The notes under the pieces: generated by a model
The model's input: only the letters and a program-made list of their open reading frames with translations
Told to the model about the DNA's origin: nothing
The model's database searches: none
DNA from: Lentisphaeraceae bacterium
Lineage (GTDB): Bacteria > Verrucomicrobiota > Lentisphaeria > Lentisphaerales > Lentisphaeraceae
Assembly (NCBI GenBank): GCA_021232515.1
Contig: JAJPOQ010000080.1
Location: forward strand, 1 to 64,000
Direction of reading: 5' to 3'
Length of the DNA stretch: 64,000 bases
Shown: piece by piece, positions 16,917-25,108 of the stretch
How the letters are laid out: every line of letters starts with the position of its first letter
Position numbering within the stretch: the stretch's first letter is position 1
Translations under genes and position numbers: made by a program

Positions 16917-18115
16917 GGCAGTTTTCCTTTCAAGCATATGATGACCAAGGTTTAAAGCAAAAAGGTGAACTTTATGCAGGGGATATAGAGCTAGCTCGTA
17001 AAGAGTTGGATGGCCGTTCCTATGCAGTGGTAGATTTAATCGAAGTCAATGATTCAAAATCTAGTGGCGGCCTAAAGATCTTTAAAAATACGGCTGATGA
17101 GCTGGAGTTAGTCACTTCTGAATTAGCTCTTTTACTGAATAATGGTATGCGTATAGACCGCGCGCTAGAGTTGTTAGTTCAATCAGGTCAAGGTCGTGAG
17201 ATAACTCCTAAGCTGAGTGAAGTTCTAACTAGGATTCGGGCCGGAGTCTCACTTTCAGAAGCCTTGAAAGAGCAGGGCGAGTTATTTGATAGATTGTTTG
17301 TGTCACTTGTTGATTTGGGTGAGAAAACAGGCCGTTTAGGAGATGTTTTTAGCGGGTTATCTGTTGACTTGAAGTTTCGTAAGCAATTAAAAAAGAAGAT
17401 AGTTCAAGCGTTAACTTATCCTTCATTGATAATGATGATTTGTTTAGGAGCTTTGTTGTTCATTTTCAATTTTATTATTCCTCGTATGGCAAGTATGTTT
17501 GAAGGAGCTGTAGAATTACCTTTCTATACGGAAATTATGCTTGGTAGCTCAACCTTTATTCAAACTTACCAATATTATTTTGTCATTGGGAGCGGGCTTA
17601 CCTTACTGTCTCTAACTTTAATTAAAAATAAGCAAGCTTTATTGAGCCACTTTGATGGCCTCTTTTTAAGTTTACCAGGCTGTAGGAAGCTTATTTCAAG
17701 ATTGGAATGTATACGATTTGCTTCTGCGATGAACTTAACTTTGCGATATGGAGTAACTCTAGAGTCTGCTTTGCAGTTAGCAGCGATGACTGTGAAAAAT
17801 AGCAAGATTCGAGAAAAGCTAATGGGAGTTCGTCAACAGGTTCGCTCTGGAAGTAGTTTATCCAGTGCCTTAGCGCCACTATCTTTATTTCCTCCAGTAA
17901 TGAGAGGGCTTCTTTCAGCAGGAGAGGAAAGTGCAAGTTTAGCAGAAGTCTTTGCTGAGGTGTCAGATAGGAGTCGTGAAGACTTTGAAGACTGGGTCGC
18001 TAAAATTACCTCCTTACTTGAGCCGCTGATGATAGTGGTTATGGGAGCAATAGTTGGTGTTATTGTCATTGTCATGCTTTTAAGTATCATATCTATTCAA
18101 GATATAAGTTTTTAG
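16913..18115 (+). CDS. gspF: Type II secretion inner-membrane platform protein
   Basis: This 400-residue polytopic protein is the platform that couples ATPase motion to the pseudopilus. It has two repeated GspF domains (about 65-190 and 270-390) and three hydrophobic helices (near 165-190, 220-240 and 370-395). Motifs typical of the family include LALLLNNGMRIDRALE, VSLVDLGEKTGRLGDVF and GLLSAGEESASLAEVF. The ATG overlaps the gspE stop by 4 bases. Confidence 0.93.
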   Translation: MRQFSFQAYDDQGLKQKGELYAGDIELARKELDGRSYAVVDLIEVNDSKSSGGLKIFKNTADELELVTSELALLLNNGMRIDRALELLVQSGQGREITPKLSEVLTRIRAGVSLSEALKEQGELFDRLFVSLVDLGEKTGRLGDVFSGLSVDLKFRKQLKKKIVQALTYPSLIMMICLGALLFIFNFIIPRMASMFEGAVELPFYTEIMLGSSTFIQTYQYYFVIGSGLTLLSLTLIKNKQALLSHFDGLFLSLPGCRKLISRLECIRFASAMNLTLRYGVTLESALQLAAMTVKNSKIREKLMGVRQQVRSGSSLSSALAPLSLFPPVMRGLLSAGEESASLAEVFAEVSDRSREDFEDWVAKITSLLEPLMIVVMGAIVGVIVIVMLLSIISIQDISF

Positions 18116-18161
18116 TTAGATGATAGAAGTTTAGGTCGCTCGGGAGCAGGTAGTACTTTTC

Positions 18162-18584
18162 ATGAAGTTTAGAAAATCCTTAATAAGCAGTTTGCGCTCT
18201 CAGAAGAAATATGAGAAACACACTTTTTCTTTAATCGAATTGTTAGTAGTGTTGATTATTTTGACTCTTACTATTGGTATAACGGGACCATTTGCGTTGG
18301 AAATGGTGGAGAGAAATGAGAAAAAGGCTGAAGAATTAAAGTTGGTTCAAACATGTCGGCGTTTAGGTGAATTGGCTTATACTAAAAATGAAGAAATGAC
18401 TGTGAACTTACTAGGGCGTAGCTTGGAAGTTTTTAATAGTCGAGGTGAATCAGAATATAGAGTGGTTTTTAAAAAAATTAGTTTTATTGAAAGTTCATTT
18501 ACCATAAGTAGAACAGGTTTTGCTAGCGTTGGTAGTGTGGTTACTGTTTCTGGAATTCAAATCCCTTTAAATGACGGTAATTAG
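18162..18584 (+). CDS. gspH: Type II secretion minor pseudopilin, GspH-like
   Basis: The 140-residue protein begins with a prepilin leader and FSLIELLVVLIILTLTI, with Glu at +5, followed by a short beta-rich domain. Size and position after gspF and before the I-J-K genes support GspH, although the globular part is too diverged to assign by motif. GspH-type pseudopilins sit near the pseudopilus tip. The leader is longer than in gspG (about 25 residues), so a start further downstream cannot be excluded, but no better one is visible. Confidence 0.8.
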   Translation: MKFRKSLISSLRSQKKYEKHTFSLIELLVVLIILTLTIGITGPFALEMVERNEKKAEELKLVQTCRRLGELAYTKNEEMTVNLLGRSLEVFNSRGESEYRVVFKKISFIESSFTISRTGFASVGSVVTVSGIQIPLNDGN

Positions 18585-18586
18585 AT

Positions 18587-18976
18587 TTGAATAGAAAACA
18601 CAATTTTACTTTGATTGAGGTTCTGGTTGCAGGAGTCATCATGACATCTGTGATATTACTAGTTACTCAAGCTCAGCGGCAAAACTCTTTAATCATGAAA
18701 AAAATAAGCTTCCAACAACAGCGCGATAAAGCGTATTACTTTATTAAAAATTCGGTAATTGAAAAAATAAATGAACGAAAGATGAGTGGCGACAGTAAAT
18801 GGGGTACTTGGAAGTATAGCTGGCGCACTAAAGCTGAGGCCAATGGTTTGACACGCGGTAATCTTTTGCGACCTGGTCAACCGAAGCAAAGTGTGACCTT
18901 GTATGAAGTGACTCTTGTTTTAAAAAAAGAGAAGGAAGAGTATGAGTACAAGTTTAAAAAAACTTCTTGGAGATAG
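18587..18976 (+). CDS. gspI: Type II secretion minor pseudopilin, GspI-like
   Basis: The 129-residue protein starts MNRKHNFTLIEVLVAGVIM, a minimal six-residue prepilin leader with Glu at +5. The only start that keeps the leader is TTG at 18587, three bases after the gspH stop, so this gene relies on a rare initiation codon. GspI is the initiator of the tip complex with J and K. The assignment to I rests on size and operon order. Confidence 0.78.
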   Translation: MNRKHNFTLIEVLVAGVIMTSVILLVTQAQRQNSLIMKKISFQQQRDKAYYFIKNSVIEKINERKMSGDSKWGTWKYSWRTKAEANGLTRGNLLRPGQPKQSVTLYEVTLVLKKEKEEYEYKFKKTSWR

Positions 18977-19014
18977 TATGCGTCTTCTGATGAAATTTAT
19001 TGCAGGGTGATTTT

Positions 19015-19710
19015 ATGAAGGGAACTCGCCAAAAGAAAATAGCAGCCTTTACTTTAATAGAAGTTTTAGTGACTTTGGTTATCTTCTCTCTTATTCTTAG
19101 TTTAGCAACGATGGCTTTTGGATACTTTGATACTCAGTTTCAACAGATAAAGAAACAAGAAATGAGAAGTTCTTCGGAACTAACCAGTCTGATGATTCTC
19201 GGTGATGCATTTGAGTCTACAGTGGACTATTTCGTGCAAAATGAAGATTATCGTGGTTATTATAAGATGTTTTTTGAAGGGACTGAGACCAGTTGTACTT
19301 TCGTTAGTTTAAGATCTTTTTTTAGAGGGAAAGGAAGCTCGTTATGTCGATTTAGTTATGACGAGAAAAGACATGAACTGATATATGAAGAAGCCTCTTT
19401 AGGAGGTGTTGTTTTTACTAGTAGATCAGAGGTTGACCTTTTACTTCAGTCGGGCAAGAAATATAAGTGGTTGCTTGATAAGGAAGAATCATTTGCAATG
19501 TCCTATAAGATAATTGAGAAGTCGGCAAATTTTTTGGCACAAGGCAAAGTGAATTGGGTCGCAAACTGCAGTGCTGCTCAAATGAATATTCTCCCTAAAG
19601 CTGTTCGTTTTATACTTAAAAATGATAAAATAAGCCAAGAGTTTATTTTTCAGTTGGTTGAGGGAAACCCAGGGAAAAGTATCGCTTATATGATGAGGCA
19701 ACCTCAGTGA
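19015..19710 (+). CDS. gspJ: Type II secretion minor pseudopilin, GspJ-like
   Basis: The 231-residue protein has a prepilin N-terminus (KIAAFTLIEVLVTLVIFSL, Glu at +5) and a larger globular domain, the size expected of GspJ. It should join GspI and GspK at the pseudopilus tip. ATG 19015 is preceded by AGGGTGA at good spacing; an in-frame TTG at 19000 is less likely. The stop overlaps the next start. Confidence 0.8.
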   Translation: MKGTRQKKIAAFTLIEVLVTLVIFSLILSLATMAFGYFDTQFQQIKKQEMRSSSELTSLMILGDAFESTVDYFVQNEDYRGYYKMFFEGTETSCTFVSLRSFFRGKGSSLCRFSYDEKRHELIYEEASLGGVVFTSRSEVDLLLQSGKKYKWLLDKEESFAMSYKIIEKSANFLAQGKVNWVANCSAAQMNILPKAVRFILKNDKISQEFIFQLVEGNPGKSIAYMMRQPQ

Positions 19711-20573
19711 GCGCCAATAAACTTAATAATGGCTATGCACTCATTGCGGCAATGGTGATCTCTATGATTTTGTCAACTATAATTTTAGCGCTGATTTCAC
19801 AGACAAAAGTGAGCCTTATGTCGTATCGAAATTCTCAAGATAAGTTATTGGCAAAAAGTATGGTCGATTCAGCTCAAGAATCATTGATTTATGGATTAGT
19901 AACAGGCAAGAAACGTATTTCGCATGTAGAGAATGTGCGTGGCGCTGACAAAGCAGTACCTCTGTACGGAGAAATGCTTACGTATGCTAATTGTGAGGTG
20001 TCGATAAGAGACAGTTCATCAATGATTAGTGCTTATTTTCCTGATTATTTATTGGTCAATGAAGTTTTAAGTCGTCGTTTTAGCCGTGCAGAAGCGAGTG
20101 ATATATCTATGGCAATTGCTGATTGGCAGGACGCTGATCGAACTGCTTTAGCTCGTGATACAGAAAGGCGTTTAGATGGAGGGCAAGTTCGTAACTTTTA
20201 TTTTCAAAGTAAAGATGAATTTACTCAGCTGCAAGGTATGAGGCCAGAACTGGATGGTTTTCTTGATAAAATGGTTATAAACTCATCAGTTCATAAGTTT
20301 AGTTTAGTAAATATGCCTTTGCCTTTATTGATTCCGTTAATTGGTGAAAAACAAGCTGTGAAACTTCATGAAGCTCGAGAAGAGTTTAACCTTGATTACC
20401 AAAAATATTTAGACTGTATTTCAGCCTGGCCAGAGCGCTATAAGTATTATGGGTCAACCTTTATATTTGATATAGTAATTACTGGTAGAAGTGGAAATGC
20501 GGTTTACAGTAGGCGCCTTGTACTTGATACAACTGCAACAAGTGTTCCATATAAAGTTAAGGTTCTTCAATAG
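19707..20573 (+). CDS. gspK: Type II secretion minor pseudopilin, GspK-like
   Basis: The 288-residue protein has the GspK type of N-terminus, NNGYALIAAMVISMILSTII, which lacks the +5 Glu found in the other pseudopilins. Its globular part contains segments typical of the K family: ISMAIADWQDAD, then FYFQSKDEF, with a helical insertion suited to capping the tip. It starts with GTG overlapping the gspJ stop (GTGA). In characterised systems K caps the pseudopilus through the I-J-K complex. Confidence 0.82.
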   Translation: MSANKLNNGYALIAAMVISMILSTIILALISQTKVSLMSYRNSQDKLLAKSMVDSAQESLIYGLVTGKKRISHVENVRGADKAVPLYGEMLTYANCEVSIRDSSSMISAYFPDYLLVNEVLSRRFSRAEASDISMAIADWQDADRTALARDTERRLDGGQVRNFYFQSKDEFTQLQGMRPELDGFLDKMVINSSVHKFSLVNMPLPLLIPLIGEKQAVKLHEAREEFNLDYQKYLDCISAWPERYKYYGSTFIFDIVITGRSGNAVYSRRLVLDTTATSVPYKVKVLQ

Positions 20574-21685
20574 TGTTATTATCGAAGCTAGACAGGGCGG
20601 CTTGGTTTGATGAAAAACTTGTACCGCTAGCATCAAAGAATAGGAAGATAAGTTCTTCTCTGCGCACTCCAATTATTCTTAGTCGTCGCGTTTATATAGA
20701 GCATGAAATGCAGCTTCCTAAGATGAGCAATGTTGAAATAAATAAAGTTATAAATGGCCGTTTAAGTCAAATAAATCCCTTTCAAGAACCTGCAGATTTT
20801 GTATACCAGATTTTTTCTCGCGAAAAAAATAAGTTAAATCTTCTTGTGTTTTTATTTCCAGCCAAGATTATGAATAGTTTCGTGAAGAGAGATGCTATTA
20901 TCATCCCTGAAACTTTACTTTTATACAAAGCCTTTAAGGAAGATGGTATTGTTGAAGTGAAGCGGAAAGATGAGCACTATATGGCAGCTCGTTGCAGAGG
21001 CCGCTTTTATTCAAGTTTAACTAGTGCAAAGCCCAATAATACAGAGATGTTTTTGCACCGTTTTGGTTTACCTGAAGATCTTAAGGAGCTCCCGCCGATT
21101 TCAGATAAGTGGCAATTGAGTTTAAGTCAGGGGATCTCAAAATTATCCATAAATGCACTTTTTGGTTTGTTTGTTAGCTTTTCTTTGAGAAATGCCGTGA
21201 ATAAGCGGGCTTTTTTCAAACAGCTTTGTGTGTCCGCATTGGTTATGTCGACAGCTTTTATTGTTTACCTTGTTTTTTTGGAAACAAATTTAAATTCCCG
21301 CTTAGAATATCTCAATCAAGAGTTAAGTAAGCGTTCAAAAATTATTAAAGAGCAAATCAATCTTCAAGACTCAATACTCTTGAAAGAGAAGTCTATTGTT
21401 AAATTCAATGAACTCTTGAAGGAGTCAGTACCAGCTACAAGAAGTTTGATACTTGTTAATAAACTAGCTAAAAACTTTTCTTCTGCGACGATAAGCACAG
21501 TGAAAACCTCAGACCGTAACGTTTTTGTGTTGCTGGAAGCAGATAATTCATCTGAAGTACTTACCTGGCTGAACAACCAAGTTGAAGTCAGCTCAGCAGT
21601 TTTGAGTAGAGACTTGAAGACTTTAAGCAATGGTCGATTTACATTCGAGGTAAATATTCTTTTTAAGGCAGGAGTGGTGAAATGA
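20573..21685 (+). CDS. gspL: Type II secretion assembly protein, GspL-like
   Basis: The 370-residue protein has a cytoplasmic N-terminal region (about 1-215), one membrane helix (about 217-237), a short coiled coil and a periplasmic ferredoxin-like domain. That is the GspL arrangement that links GspE to the periplasmic components. Sequence identity to GspL is not visible to me; the call rests on topology, size and place between K and M. It starts at GTG 20573, overlapping the gspK stop by one base. PilM/PilN-like homology is the alternative. Confidence 0.72.
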   Translation: MLLSKLDRAAWFDEKLVPLASKNRKISSSLRTPIILSRRVYIEHEMQLPKMSNVEINKVINGRLSQINPFQEPADFVYQIFSREKNKLNLLVFLFPAKIMNSFVKRDAIIIPETLLLYKAFKEDGIVEVKRKDEHYMAARCRGRFYSSLTSAKPNNTEMFLHRFGLPEDLKELPPISDKWQLSLSQGISKLSINALFGLFVSFSLRNAVNKRAFFKQLCVSALVMSTAFIVYLVFLETNLNSRLEYLNQELSKRSKIIKEQINLQDSILLKEKSIVKFNELLKESVPATRSLILVNKLAKNFSSATISTVKTSDRNVFVLLEADNSSEVLTWLNNQVEVSSAVLSRDLKTLSNGRFTFEVNILFKAGVVK

Positions 21686-22227
21686 ATTCGCGCACGATCA
21701 CGCTGCTAGTGGTAAGCTTAGTTTTGGGAATATTAAAGTTAGTTGTTGTGCCATTGCGAGAAGGGCATAATGAAACATTTCAAAAGATACAACTTTTAGA
21801 AAAAAAACTTTCTAGTTCAATAAACCTTGAAGGTGAAATGCCAGTCCTTAAACAAGAATTAGCAAATTTGGATTTAGTTTTTAGTGACTTTAAGAAAAGC
21901 TTTAAGCCTCTTAAGCAATCAACGTCTAAGCAGCAAAATGTTGAGCAACAATTGGTGCAGAAATTTTTAAAAGATAATAAAGTTAAAGTGACTTCTTTAA
22001 GATGGCGAGAAGCTGATGAAGATGAACTAACAAGCAGTTTGATTATGGAGCTAGTCGCGACTGGGAAGTTGACGGATATACAAAGGGCTATTCATAGCCT
22101 GGAAAGTAGTAATATGTATATTTTTTTGAAAGAGTTGAGAATTATGCAAGTTTACAGAAAGGCTGGAGAGGCCAACTTAAACTGTCAAATACACTTTAAC
22201 TTTTTAAATGAGCAGGTGAGTAAATGA
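21682..22227 (+). CDS. gspM: Type II secretion assembly protein, GspM-like
   Basis: The 181-residue protein has a short cytoplasmic tail, one N-terminal membrane helix (about 6-24), a coiled coil and a small alpha/beta domain. This is the GspM plan, and GspM pairs with the periplasmic domain of GspL. It overlaps gspL by 4 bases and the next gene by 4 bases. The assignment is by topology and order; PilO-like similarity would be equivalent. Confidence 0.72.
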   Translation: MNSRTITLLVVSLVLGILKLVVVPLREGHNETFQKIQLLEKKLSSSINLEGEMPVLKQELANLDLVFSDFKKSFKPLKQSTSKQQNVEQQLVQKFLKDNKVKVTSLRWREADEDELTSSLIMELVATGKLTDIQRAIHSLESSNMYIFLKELRIMQVYRKAGEANLNCQIHFNFLNEQVSK

Positions 22228-22676
22228 TTTATAAGCTCCTTTTACTTTCCTTAGCTATTTTTGGTGCTTGGGCTTGGCAAGACTATCAATATTTTCAAAA
22301 AAAGAGTACTAAGCGTCAAGCTTACCAAAGTGTGATTAAAGGGCAAGAGTTTTTTAAAGATGGTCGACAATGGTCTTTTGAGGCCTACGGTTACTATGGA
22401 CTAACTGCAGATGAAAAGAAACAAAAGCTTGAAGAAGAGAAGAAGGCAAAAGAAGTAAAGCCTGAGCTTGATAAACTGCAGTTACTGGGAACTATTTTTT
22501 CTCCACGTGGAAACTGGGCAAGTTTTGCTGTTGTTGGCGCTCGCAGTAAAAGGCTTAAAGTCGGAGATGAGCATGATGGGCATAAGGTTTTGGCGATTTT
22601 TATGAATAAAGTTAAGATTGAAAATACAGTCACAAATGAAACGTATGAATTAGAACTTTTTAAGGTTAATAAATGA
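22224..22676 (+). CDS. gspC: Type II secretion GspC-like protein
   Basis: The 150-residue protein has an N-terminal membrane helix (about 3-20), a charged linker (about 65-90) and a small beta domain (about 93-147) with LQLLGTIFSPRGNWASF and RLKVGDEHDGHKVLAIF. This corresponds to the homology region of GspC, which contacts the secretin N0 domain. It lacks the PDZ or coiled-coil end of longer GspC proteins. It overlaps gspM and gspD by 4 bases each, so it is part of the same coupled run. Confidence 0.75.
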   Translation: MIYKLLLLSLAIFGAWAWQDYQYFQKKSTKRQAYQSVIKGQEFFKDGRQWSFEAYGYYGLTADEKKQKLEEEKKAKEVKPELDKLQLLGTIFSPRGNWASFAVVGARSKRLKVGDEHDGHKVLAIFMNKVKIENTVTNETYELELFKVNK

Positions 22677-24859
22677 AGAATTTCAAAATAATTTTATTAG
22701 CGATTTGGATGTGTGTTTCGTGTAGCACTTTTGAGTCTATAAATAAGAATATGAATTTTAGAGTAGATGATTCTCCAGTTAGAGTTAAAAATGCTCGTAA
22801 CCTTGGAGAGCCAATTGAGACAAAGCCAGAAAAGGCAGCTACCAAAGAAGGGGATGAACAGTTAGGTCCGAAAGCGGAAGAAAATAATAAGGTTAGTGTT
22901 TTAGAGGGGTATGAACCGTCAACTTTAATGTTGTCTCCTGAAAATCCATTTGGAGAAGAAGGGGAGTATAAAATATCATTTGAAGAAATGCCTTTAAAAG
23001 ACTTTATCCATGAAGTTTTTGGTGAAATGCTTAAAGTTAATTATGTTATGGATCCTGCACTTGGGGACCCATCAAGAAAGTTCCCCGCAGTAACCCTAAG
23101 CTTTAAAGATCCTGTAAATGCTAGACAACTCTACGAAATAGCATTAGATACTCTTAATAAGAATAGTTTTATTGTTTATGCTAGGGAAAAAACATATTAC
23201 CTAGAATATTCGAATAGAAAAGTTAATAAAGTTGTAACGGTTGCTTATGGTAAGTCTTTAAGTGATGTACCTGAAACAAGTGGTTCAATAGTTCAAATAG
23301 TTCCTTTGACATATGCGAATAATGCAATGGTATCTACGATGGTTCGGGACTTGGCGGGTATAACCCCATTGTCAAGTAATGGAAATACTTTGTTGGTAAA
23401 AGGTTATAAAAGTGATGTAGAGAAAGTTATGAAGATGATTGAATTCTTCGACAAACCATCAGCTTATGCTCGTCACATACGTTTACTTCGTTTGACTTAT
23501 ATCCCAATGGAAGACTTTGAAGCTGAAGTGACTAAGATCCTTGAGACAGAAGGAATAAAAGTTGGGGACTCTCCAATAAAGTTTTCAAAGTTGGCATATC
23601 TAAATGCCCTCGTTATCCATTCCAGTGAAGAAGCTCTCATTAAAAGGGTTTTATACTGGGCTAAGTACTTGGATGTACCTGTAGAAGGAGAAGAAAAGCA
23701 GTATTTCTTGTATAGACCTAAATTTAGAGATGTTGAAAGTTTAAGTCAGAGTTTAGAGCAGCTATTGAGTTTACAAGGAGATGCTCAAGTTCAGAGTGGG
23801 TTTCAATCTTCAGGTCAAGCCCAGTTGGCGCTTCCTGCTCAGCAAGCTGCAGCAACTCCTGGAACGGTACAACCAAATCGTCCTAGTTCCCAACAGGGAA
23901 CCTCAGGAAATACGGGAGGAAGCGTTCGAACCGAAAATTTATCAATGGTTGCAGACTTGAAGCAGAATACCATTGTTTTTTATACAACTCCTGTTGAGTA
24001 TAAAAAGCTTTTGCCTATGTTAAAGCAAATGGATAGGCTTCCTCCTCAAATTATGATTGAGGCAACAATAGCCGAAGTGACTCTTGTCGATCAATTTGCT
24101 CAGGGCGTTGAGTGGTTTTTGAAGAAAGGTGGCTATAGCATAGGTACCTTGGGGAGTTTAGGGTTATCCTCAGGTTCATTGAATTATAACGTTGTGGGTG
24201 ATGGTGGTGACTTTATTGCCACAGTAAGTTTACTTGAAAGTAAAAACCTAGTAAACATCCTTTCTAATCCAAGGGTTGTAATGAGTGCAGGTGAAACGGC
24301 AAATATAAATGTTGGTACAGAAATACCAATATTGCAATCAGAGGCTGGTGGCCTAGATCCAGATAGTACTCAAACTGTACAATCAGTTACATATAGATCT
24401 ACAGGTGTTACACTTGATGTGACAGCTACTATTACAGGGCAGGGGATTGCTAATTTAAAGATTGAACAGACAGTTTCAGAAGCAGGTGAAAATACTATAT
24501 CTTCTCTTGACTCACCTACAATTCTAAATAGAAGCATAACAACAAGTGTTCTAGCGAGAGATAACCAAACGATTATACTTGGTGGTTTAATTCAAGAGAA
24601 TAATTCAAAGAAAAGAAATAGTGTACCTTGGATTGGAGATATTCCATACCTTGGGACTTTATTTGAATCTCATAGTGAAACAAAAACTAAGACAGAGTTA
24701 ATTGTATTATTAACTCCTAGGATTATTGAATCGGCGACTGAATTTAATGAACTTAGTAATATTTTTCAAGAAGATTACTCAATATTAAAGTTTGACAGAC
24801 TTAAGAGTAAAGAGAAAGAAGAGTTTAAGAAGAATGGGCAGACCAAAGATAAAAAGTAA
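22673..24859 (+). CDS. gspD: Type II secretion outer-membrane secretin
   Basis: The 728-residue protein forms the multimeric outer-membrane channel. A lipoprotein-like signal (hydrophobic run ending CVSC) is followed by an N0 domain (about 100-180), repeated N1-N3 domains with a Gln/Ser/Gly-rich linker (about 375-420), and the secretin core with IMIEATIAEVTLVDQFAQG, LVNILSNPRVVMSAGE, VGTEIPILQ and TELIVLLTPRIIE. The lipid-modified N-terminus could replace a separate pilotin. It is the last gene of the operon; no prepilin peptidase is present in the window. Confidence 0.94.
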   Translation: MKNFKIILLAIWMCVSCSTFESINKNMNFRVDDSPVRVKNARNLGEPIETKPEKAATKEGDEQLGPKAEENNKVSVLEGYEPSTLMLSPENPFGEEGEYKISFEEMPLKDFIHEVFGEMLKVNYVMDPALGDPSRKFPAVTLSFKDPVNARQLYEIALDTLNKNSFIVYAREKTYYLEYSNRKVNKVVTVAYGKSLSDVPETSGSIVQIVPLTYANNAMVSTMVRDLAGITPLSSNGNTLLVKGYKSDVEKVMKMIEFFDKPSAYARHIRLLRLTYIPMEDFEAEVTKILETEGIKVGDSPIKFSKLAYLNALVIHSSEEALIKRVLYWAKYLDVPVEGEEKQYFLYRPKFRDVESLSQSLEQLLSLQGDAQVQSGFQSSGQAQLALPAQQAAATPGTVQPNRPSSQQGTSGNTGGSVRTENLSMVADLKQNTIVFYTTPVEYKKLLPMLKQMDRLPPQIMIEATIAEVTLVDQFAQGVEWFLKKGGYSIGTLGSLGLSSGSLNYNVVGDGGDFIATVSLLESKNLVNILSNPRVVMSAGETANINVGTEIPILQSEAGGLDPDSTQTVQSVTYRSTGVTLDVTATITGQGIANLKIEQTVSEAGENTISSLDSPTILNRSITTSVLARDNQTIILGGLIQENNSKKRNSVPWIGDIPYLGTLFESHSETKTKTELIVLLTPRIIESATEFNELSNIFQEDYSILKFDRLKSKEKEEFKKNGQTKDKK

Positions 24860-25108
24860 ATTCTTGTTGAAGTTGGATGTTCGGTACGCCCATCTAGCAA
24901 ATACAAAATTACTCTTTGTTTTTTGAAGCAGTTTACTATTTAAGTTTGGGTTAAATTTTTTATCACAGTTTAAGTTGTAAATTCCTAGACTTATAGAATC
25001 TATTAAATTCTCAGTATAATAACCTAAGGTTTAGCTTATTAATAAATATAAGGCTGACTAATCAAAAGCAAATCCCCTCTTTAGACAAGTCCCCTAGATA
25101 TGCTTTTA

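Noticed and set aside
25060-25108. Terminator between gspD and the protease gene
   Set aside because: AAAAGCA and TGCTTTT can pair, but the loop is about 30 bases and the stem is AT-rich, so it is not convincing.
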